Assembly (NCBI RefSeq): GCF_900170025.1
Contig: NZ_FWEX01000006.1
Coordinates: 2,069,089-2,133,088, forward strand
DNA length: 64,000 nucleotides
Origin: Nitrospira sp. ND1
GTDB lineage: Bacteria > Nitrospirota > Nitrospiria > Nitrospirales > Nitrospiraceae
Direction of reading: 5' to 3'
The position numbers and the translations under genes were made by a program. Positions within the stretch are counted from its first letter, which is position 1, and each line of letters begins with the position of its first letter. Of this stretch, positions 58,548 through 64,000 are shown one piece after another. The notes under the pieces were generated by a model. It ran no database searches. It was given only the letters and a program-made list of their open reading frames with translations, and had not been told where the DNA came from.

Positions 58548-59783
58548 GTGGCGCTGATCGTTCAAAAATACGGGGGAACATCCGTCGGCACGGTCGAACG
58601 GATTCATCGCGTCGCCGAACGTGTCGAACGCGCTCAGAAAGACGGCCACCAGGTGGTAGTGGTGTTGTCGGCCATGAGCGGGGAAACCGATCGACTGCTG
58701 AAGTTGGCGCATGAGGTCACCGGTGCACCGGACGAGCGGGAATTGGACATGCTGCTCTCGACAGGGGAGCGCGTGACTATTGCGTTGCTCGCCATGGAGC
58801 TCCGGGGGCGAGGGGTGAATGCCCGGTCCTTCACGGGCCGGCAGGTCGGCATTCACACCGACAGCGCGCACACTAAAGCTAGAATTTCCCGCGTCACGGC
58901 TGATCGAATCAAGGAAGCGTTGTCTGCGGGCGTGATCCCCGTTGTGGCGGGATTCCAGGGCATTAACGCCAGCTCGGATGTCACGACGCTGGGCCGGGGA
59001 GGTTCCGATCTGACAGCCGTTGCGCTGGCGGCGGCGCTCAAGGCCGACCGCTGCATTATTTATACGGATGTGGACGGTGTCTACACTGCCGACCCGAACA
59101 TCGTGCCGGCTGCGCGGCGTCTGGATAAGATCTCCTACGAAGAGATGTTGGAAATGGCAAGCCTCGGCGCCAAGGTGCTGCAGAGTCGCTCGGTGGAGTT
59201 TGCGGCCAAGTACTCCGTGCCGGTGGAGGTCAATTCAAGTTTCAAAGAAGGAAAGGGAACGCTCGTGACACGTGAAGATGCCGATATGGAAGGGGTCATG
59301 GTGTCGGGTGTGACGGGGGACCGCAATCAGGCCAAGATTACGATTGTCGGTGTGCCGGATCGGCCAGGGATCGCCGCGCGCGTATTCGGGGCCGTGGCCA
59401 ATGCCAACATTGTGGTGGATATGATCATCCAAAACGTCAGCCAGGCCTCCACCACCGACATTTCGTTCACGGTCCCCAAGGCTGATTTGCGTAATGCCGT
59501 CGATCTCGTTCAGCGTCTGTCCGAAGAGATCGGCGCCCGGTCGGTGGCTGTGACGGAATCCATCGCCAAGGTGTCGCTCATCGGGGTGGGTATGCGGTCG
59601 CATTCCGGAGTGGCGGCAAAGATGTTCGAGGTGCTCTCGCGCGAAGGCGTGAACATCATGATGATCAGCACGTCGGAAATTAAGATTTCCTGTGTCATCG
59701 AGGAAAAGTATTTGGAATTGGCCATGCGTACGCTTCACACGGCGTTCGGCCTGGATCGGGTTTCGGCGCCTGCCCTGGGCTAG
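58548..59783 (+). CDS. lysC: Aspartate kinase
   Basis: 411 residues. Kinase domain: [77 protein letters not shown]. Two ACT domains follow ([40 protein letters not shown]), giving lysine and/or threonine control. First step of the aspartate family pathway. GTG start at 58548. Confidence 0.95.
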   Translation: MALIVQKYGGTSVGTVERIHRVAERVERAQKDGHQVVVVLSAMSGETDRLLKLAHEVTGAPDERELDMLLSTGERVTIALLAMELRGRGVNARSFTGRQVGIHTDSAHTKARISRVTADRIKEALSAGVIPVVAGFQGINASSDVTTLGRGGSDLTAVALAAALKADRCIIYTDVDGVYTADPNIVPAARRLDKISYEEMLEMASLGAKVLQSRSVEFAAKYSVPVEVNSSFKEGKGTLVTREDADMEGVMVSGVTGDRNQAKITIVGVPDRPGIAARVFGAVANANIVVDMIIQNVSQASTTDISFTVPKADLRNAVDLVQRLSEEIGARSVAVTESIAKVSLIGVGMRSHSGVAAKMFEVLSREGVNIMMISTSEIKISCVIEEKYLELAMRTLHTAFGLDRVSAPALG

Positions 59784-59858
59784 TCTGCTCGGAGGGCGGT
59801 CACGGTCGGTGTGCCGTCTCCTCGACAGGTCCGTCATGACCCTGCTACTCTCACATCT

Positions 59859-61502
59859 ATGAAACGTCGCAACACAGCGCCGCGGCGCCCTCGCGGTTCG
59901 GAACCTGTTTCGGTGCCGTCGCTCACGGCGGCGCAGGCGTCCGCGCTCGAAATCTACGATACCACCTTGCGGGATGGGGCTCAGGCGGAGGATGTCAGTT
60001 TCTCCGTGGAGGATAAACTCCGGGTGGCGCAACGGTTGGATGAACTCGGTGTGCATTTCATTGAAGGTGGGTGGCCTGGCGCGAATCCGAAAGACATCGA
60101 GTTCTTTCGCACGGTCAAGACCATTCCCTTTAAGAATGCGACCATCGTGGCGTTCGGGTCGACGCGCAAAGCCAGCAACTCGGTTCGAAAAGATAAAAAT
60201 CTTCAAGAACTGCTCGCGTCAGGAACTCCGACCATTACGCTCTTCGGCAAGAGTTGGTCGTTTCAAGTGACGGATGCACTGGGCATTGCGCTCGCCAAGA
60301 ATTTGGAGTTGATCGAAGACTCGATTCACTACCTGCGGTCCAAGGATCGCCGGGTGTTTTACGATGCCGAGCATTTTTTCGACGGGTATAAGGCCAATCC
60401 CGACTATGCGTTGCAGACGATTCGCAGAGCGATTGCCGGAGGAGCCGAGCGGGTCATTCTCTGTGATACCAACGGCGGGACCATGCCGTGGGAAATCCGT
60501 GAAATTTGCCGCATTGTGAAGCAGGAATGTCCCGTGCCATTGGGGATTCATGCGCACAACGACAGCGAAATGGCGGTGGCGAACTCGCTCGTCGCCGTGG
60601 AGTCGGGCATTCTGCAGGTGCAGGGGACGATCAACGGCATCGGTGAACGATGCGGCAATGCCAATCTCTGCTCCATCATCCCGAATCTACAGTTGAAAAT
60701 GCAGCGGCCTGCGCTCGGCAATAAGCTGACGCACCTGAAGGATGTATCCGGGTTCGTGACGGAGATCGCCAACCTGATGCCCAATAAGCGGCAACCGTAT
60801 GTCGGTGACGCGGCGTTTGCGCACAAGGGCGGCGTGCATATTCATGCGGTGCTCAAGAATGCGGCGACCTACGAACACATCGATCCCGCAGCGGTCGGAA
60901 ACCGCCGTCGGATCTTGGTGTCGGATTATGCGGGGCGCAGCGGGCTCCTGGAAAAGGTTGAAGCGTACGGCATTTCACTGAACAAGAATCACGCAAAGTT
61001 GCAGGAACTGGTCGAGACGCTCAAGGAGCGTGAAAGCCAAGGGTATCAATTCGAAGGCGCGGAAGGATCGTTTGAGTTGCTGATGCGCAAAGCGATGGGC
61101 AGCCATCGCCCGTCCTTTCAGCTGCTTGGTTTCCGGGTGATCGTCGAGAAGAAGCAGGAGCACGGTCTGCTGCTGTCGGAAGCCACCGTGATGGTGAAGG
61201 TCGGGGAGGTCGTCGAGCATACGGCCGCCGTCGGGGCCGGTCCTGTGAATGCCCTCGACCATGCGCTCCGCAAAGCCTTGGAAAAATTCTATCCGCAACT
61301 TCGGGAAGTGAAGCTCCTCGACTATAAGGTCCGTGTGCTCTCTGCGGATAAAGGGACGGAATCAAAGGTGCGCGTCCTGATCGAGTCGGGCGACCATAAG
61401 GACAAGTGGGGCACCGTCGGTGTGTCGGAAAACATTATGGAAGCGAGTTGGCAGGCGTTGGCGGACAGCATTGAGTATAAATTGCTGCTGGCGGATCGCT
61501 AG
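59859..61502 (+). CDS. cimA: (R)-citramalate synthase
   Basis: 547 residues. HMGL-type TIM barrel: LEIYDTTLRDGAQAEDVSFS, VHFIEGGWPGANPKDIEFFR, LCDTNGGTMPWEIREICRIV, IHAHNDSEMAVANSLVAVES, VQGTINGIGERCGNANLCSI; then a LeuA dimerisation/allosteric domain. It condenses pyruvate and acetyl-CoA, feeding 2-oxobutanoate to isoleucine. CimA of this long type is distinguished from LeuA by DGAQAED and the 520-550-residue length. ATG 59859 is chosen; an earlier in-frame GTG at 59811 is possible. Confidence 0.9.
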   Translation: MKRRNTAPRRPRGSEPVSVPSLTAAQASALEIYDTTLRDGAQAEDVSFSVEDKLRVAQRLDELGVHFIEGGWPGANPKDIEFFRTVKTIPFKNATIVAFGSTRKASNSVRKDKNLQELLASGTPTITLFGKSWSFQVTDALGIALAKNLELIEDSIHYLRSKDRRVFYDAEHFFDGYKANPDYALQTIRRAIAGGAERVILCDTNGGTMPWEIREICRIVKQECPVPLGIHAHNDSEMAVANSLVAVESGILQVQGTINGIGERCGNANLCSIIPNLQLKMQRPALGNKLTHLKDVSGFVTEIANLMPNKRQPYVGDAAFAHKGGVHIHAVLKNAATYEHIDPAAVGNRRRILVSDYAGRSGLLEKVEAYGISLNKNHAKLQELVETLKERESQGYQFEGAEGSFELLMRKAMGSHRPSFQLLGFRVIVEKKQEHGLLLSEATVMVKVGEVVEHTAAVGAGPVNALDHALRKALEKFYPQLREVKLLDYKVRVLSADKGTESKVRVLIESGDHKDKWGTVGVSENIMEASWQALADSIEYKLLLADR

Positions 61503-61535
61503 GCTCTTTTCACCTCCGTCGGGCGCACATAATCC

Positions 61536-61564
61536 TTGACAGGGCAGGTAACCTCACGTAACTT
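61536..61564 (+). promoter_or_regulatory. Promoter for the IHF/HU gene
   Basis: TTGACA (61536-61541), 17 bases, TAACTT (61559-61564), 84 bases before the ATG at 61648. Confidence 0.55.
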
Positions 61565-61647
61565 ATGGGGAAATTCTTTGTCTTGGACGCTCGACACCAA
61601 GAAGCACTTCCTAAGGAACGACTCTAGTGGATGGCGGGGGGAAAGGC

Positions 61648-61923
61648 ATGAGAAAGGCGGATATCGCGAACGAAATCTTCAAGCAGGTTGGAGTCTCCAA
61701 GAACGATGCAGCCGATATCGTCGAACTCGTGCTCAATCTGCTGAAGGGAGTGCTGCAAAAAGGTGACGCGGTCAAAATTGCAGGATTCGGGAATTTTGTA
61801 GTACGAAGCAAAGGGGCTCGCAAGGGACGGAACCCGCGAACCGGAGAAGAAATCGGGATTACTCCCCGTCGAGTGGTCACGTTTCGGCCCAGTCAGGTGT
61901 TTAAAAAGTACGTCAATTCCTAG
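61648..61923 (+). CDS. IHF/HU-family DNA-bending protein (IHF alpha-like)
   Basis: 91 residues: RKADIANEIFKQVGVSKNDA, ADIVELVLNLLKGVLQKGDA, VKIAGFGNFVVRSKGARKGR and NPRTGEEIGITPRRVVTFRP. GFGNF and the NPRTGE..I arm mark the family; length and the merR neighbour favour IHF alpha. GGGGGGAAAGGC precedes the ATG. Confidence 0.92.
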   Translation: MRKADIANEIFKQVGVSKNDAADIVELVLNLLKGVLQKGDAVKIAGFGNFVVRSKGARKGRNPRTGEEIGITPRRVVTFRPSQVFKKYVNS

Positions 61924-61964
61924 TCGCTACCTTGTTACGAGCACAAGCAGCATGAGGACCGGTC

Positions 61965-62318
61965 ATGGGGAATGAGCCCCGACTGGGAAGTAAAGTTTTT
62001 TACAAAATCGGCGAAGTCAGCAAGATTTCCAAACTGCCGGCTTATGTCTTGCGGTTTTGGGAATCGGAGTTTAGCTTCCTGAGACCGAAGAAGAGCCGTG
62101 GGAATCAGCGGCTCTATGTGCAGAAAGATGTAGATACGGTACTGGAGATCAAGCGGATGCTCTATGACGAGGGGCATACGCTGGCCGGGGTTAAGCGCTA
62201 CTGGGCTCGTCGAGGACGAGTTACCGTGAAGAAGCTGGGCTCGCGGAAAGAGCTGGCACAACGTGTCAGGGGCGATCTCCAGGCGATCATTAGAATGATC
62301 GATTCCCATTCGTCCTGA
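61965..62318 (+). CDS. MerR-family transcription regulator
   Basis: 117 residues. Winged helix-turn-helix [74 protein letters not shown] follows and a short helix. No Cys-rich metal site or ligand domain, as in the small MerR proteins commonly found after ihfA. Target unknown. Confidence 0.9.
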   Translation: MGNEPRLGSKVFYKIGEVSKISKLPAYVLRFWESEFSFLRPKKSRGNQRLYVQKDVDTVLEIKRMLYDEGHTLAGVKRYWARRGRVTVKKLGSRKELAQRVRGDLQAIIRMIDSHSS

Positions 62319-62377
62319 ACCGTTCTTGTGATGCGGGCGGCTGCGTCCAATTGTGGGTACATCGATGTCGTGTGTGT

Positions 62378-62454
62378 CGGGGCGTAGCGCAGCCCGGTAG
62401 CGCACTCGCTTGGGGTGCGAGGGGTCGTGGGTTCAAATCCCGCCGCCCCGACCA
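62378..62454 (+). tRNA. tRNA-Pro (anticodon GGG)
   Basis: 77 bases including encoded CCA. Acceptor CGGGGCG (62378-62384) pairs with CGCCCCG (62444-62450); D stem GCGC/GCGC; anticodon stem CTCGC/GCGAG around TTGGGGT with anticodon GGG at 62412-62414; T stem GTGGG/CCCGC with TTCAAAT loop; then A and CCA. All stems close. Confidence 0.96.
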
Positions 62455-62620
62455 TCGGCACGATGTTCTCTAACACTGTCAGTGTCCTGAGGGACGTTGA
62501 TCATTGCGGACGATCTTGTGAGCTTGTTCGAGTGCGTTCCTGCCTCTTTCGTCCCCACTCTTGATCCAGCGGTTTCGGTGCTCCCCTTTCACGACGTGTG
62601 CGAAGCATAAAGGAGCGGTT

Positions 62621-63436
62621 GTGGCGCGTGTACGGATCCTTGTGACCAATGACGATGGAATTACGTCTCCCGGGATTCACGCGGTCGCGGCGGCGTTGGG
62701 TGCATTGGGGGAGGTGTGGATTGTCGCACCCGACCGGGAGCGCACGGCAGTCGGGCATGCGGTCACGTTACATAAGCCCCTTCGTCTTACCAAGATGGCA
62801 CCCCGTGTATTTATGGTGAACGGGACGCCCGTAGACTGTGTCAACTTGGCTCTGGTGAAGGTATTGCCAGGGCGGCCGTCGTTGATTGTGTCGGGGATTA
62901 ATCGAGGGGTCAATCTCGGCGACGATGTGATGTATTCCGGCACCGTGTCGGGGGCTCTGGAAGGAACGATCCTAGGCATTCCTTCGATAGCCGTGTCTCA
63001 GGAAGGCAACGAGACATTTCGATTCGATGTCGGAGCGCAGTATGCGGCTCGAGTGGCTGCTGAGGTATTGCGGCATGGATTGCCGCCGGAAACGATCCTG
63101 AACGTGAATATTCCGAATGTTCCGGTCCGGTCGATCAAGGGTGTGAAAGTGACCTGTTTGAGTCGGCGTCGTTTCAACAACCCCATCGTTGAAAAAGTCG
63201 ATCCGAGGGGTCGGAAGTATTACTGGATCGCCGGGACGCGTCAGTCGTGGAGTCGCGAGAACGATGCCGACCACGAAGCGCTGGAGCAGCGCATGGTGTC
63301 GGTGACCCCGATTCATCTCGACACGACCCATCATGAGGTGCTGGAACAGTTCAAGGCGTGGGAGCAACCGCTCTCGCGACCATCCGCGCGTCCCAAAACG
63401 GTGAAGCCGCATCCTCGAAGGAGAGCCCAGGCGTGA
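62621..63436 (+). CDS. surE: 5'/3'-nucleotidase SurE
   Basis: 271 residues. RILVTNDDGITSPGIHAVAA with the metal ligands D11 and D12, VAPDRERTAVGHAVTL, VNGTPVDCVNLALVKV, IVSGINRGVNLGDDVMYSGT and VSGALEGTILGIPSIAVSQE are the SurE signatures. A phosphatase for nucleoside monophosphates in stationary-phase survival. GTG start at 62621 with AAAGGAG upstream. A tail of about 20 basic residues is extra. Its stop overlaps the DedA start. Confidence 0.95.
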   Translation: MARVRILVTNDDGITSPGIHAVAAALGALGEVWIVAPDRERTAVGHAVTLHKPLRLTKMAPRVFMVNGTPVDCVNLALVKVLPGRPSLIVSGINRGVNLGDDVMYSGTVSGALEGTILGIPSIAVSQEGNETFRFDVGAQYAARVAAEVLRHGLPPETILNVNIPNVPVRSIKGVKVTCLSRRRFNNPIVEKVDPRGRKYYWIAGTRQSWSRENDADHEALEQRMVSVTPIHLDTTHHEVLEQFKAWEQPLSRPSARPKTVKPHPRRRAQA

Positions 63437-64000
63437 CCGGATTGATCGAGTGGCTGATAGAAGTGCTCGGCCGGTTCGTGATCGCCACGATTTCGACGTT
63501 CGGCTATACGGGTATTGTCATTACGATGGCGATCGAAAGCGCCTGTATCCCGCTGCCGAGTGAAATCATCATGCCGTTTTCCGGCTACCTGGTCTCCACC
63601 GGCCAATTCTCGATGATGGGCGTGACCCTTGCCGGCGCCATCGGGAACGTGCTGGGGTCGTTGGTGGCCTACTACGTGGGTGTGTGGGGAGGGCGACCGT
63701 TTGTCGAGCGCTATGGCCGATATGTTCTGGTGTCGCAGCATGATATGGAACTGGCCGATCGGTGGTTTGCGAAACATGGAGAGGCGGCGGTGTTGATCGG
63801 CCGTCTACTGCCCGTAGTTCGAACGTTCATCTCTCTCCCGGCGGGGATTGCGCGCATGGACGTCAAGAAGTTCGTGCTCTATTCATTTGTCGGAGCGCTT
63901 CCCTTCTGTTATGCGTTGGCCTATGTGGGCTTGAAGATGGGGGAGCACTGGAATCAATTACGTCAGTATTTCCATCACGCGGATCTGGTGATCGGGTTGT
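63433..64000 (+). CDS. DedA-family membrane protein, cut by the window end
   Basis: About 189 residues present, from a GTG overlapping the surE stop (GTGA). FGYTGIVITMAIESACIPLP and SEIIMPFSGYLVSTGQF, then GAIGNVLGSLVAYYVGVWGG, GRYVLVSQHDMELADRWF, GRLLPVVRTFISLPAGIARM are the DedA/SNARE-associated family. The conserved Glu-Pro and Arg residues of flippase-like members are seen. Inner-membrane protein, likely lipid transport; the C-terminus is outside the window. Confidence 0.9.
   Translation, partial: MTGLIEWLIEVLGRFVIATISTFGYTGIVITMAIESACIPLPSEIIMPFSGYLVSTGQFSMMGVTLAGAIGNVLGSLVAYYVGVWGGRPFVERYGRYVLVSQHDMELADRWFAKHGEAAVLIGRLLPVVRTFISLPAGIARMDVKKFVLYSFVGALPFCYALAYVGLKMGEHWNQLRQYFHHADLVIGL

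Noticed and set aside
1..64000. CRISPR arrays
   Set aside because: No regularly spaced identical repeats and no cas genes were seen.

Overview
The window is a dense chromosomal stretch (high G+C, mostly short intergenic gaps) from a Gram-negative-type bacterium. Many proteins carry Sec signal peptides, and the conserved blocks are rimP-nusA-infB-rbfA-truB-rpsO-pnp, hom-thrC-lysC and ihf-merR-tRNA. Gene content (citramalate synthase, DsrE/TusA proteins, a 2[4Fe-4S] ferredoxin with a long insert, cupredoxin, many HEAT-repeat proteins, small palindromic repeats) suggests a member of Nitrospirota, most likely Nitrospira. This is inferred from recall of gene content, not from any search.

Layout. 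0-4.3 kb: the end of an unknown gene, a palindromic repeat, a UDP-glucuronate epimerase, a decayed small gene, a complete IS5-family element with TTAG target duplication, a small secreted protein and a HAD phosphatase. 4.4-12.2 kb: Kef-type antiporter, Rieske oxygenase, dsrE-tusA, formiminotransferase-cyclodeaminase, rpsU, nth, and a second DsrE with a secreted partner. 12.2-16 kb: polA, a second palindromic repeat and a zincin. 16-21 kb is the accessory-looking part: a DUF2007/zinc-ribbon membrane protein, a nucleotidyltransferase pair with a probable frameshift, a lipase-like protein lacking its nucleophile, and two coupled secreted proteins.

21.2-28.1 kb: an alkaline-phosphatase-fold protein that has lost its metal ligands and a small secreted protein, leading directly into five consecutive HEAT-repeat genes. 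This is the most unusual block of the window. 28-35.7 kb: ugd, a CBS-pair protein, a membrane spermidine-synthase-like protein, a cupredoxin with His where the axial Met is expected, a ferredoxin, and a DUF192/Rieske/chagasin/D-amino-acid aminotransferase group. 35.7-45.7 kb: the transcription-translation operon ending in pnp and an M16 peptidase; its DUF503 gene has an in-frame stop. 45.8-47.4 kb: a unit of two secreted proteins with a strong promoter, long leader and terminator. 47.4-53.4 kb (minus strand): pdxJ, nnr, tsaE, lapA-like, mutS. 53.5-64 kb: alaC-hom-thrC-(phosphoglycerate-mutase-like proposed homoserine kinase)-lysC-cimA, then IHF/HU, MerR, tRNA-Pro, surE and a DedA protein cut by the window end.

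The aspartate-family operon is complete for threonine if the mutase-like protein replaces ThrB, and CimA supplies 2-oxobutanoate for isoleucine without threonine deaminase. No CRISPR array, prophage or integrase was seen.
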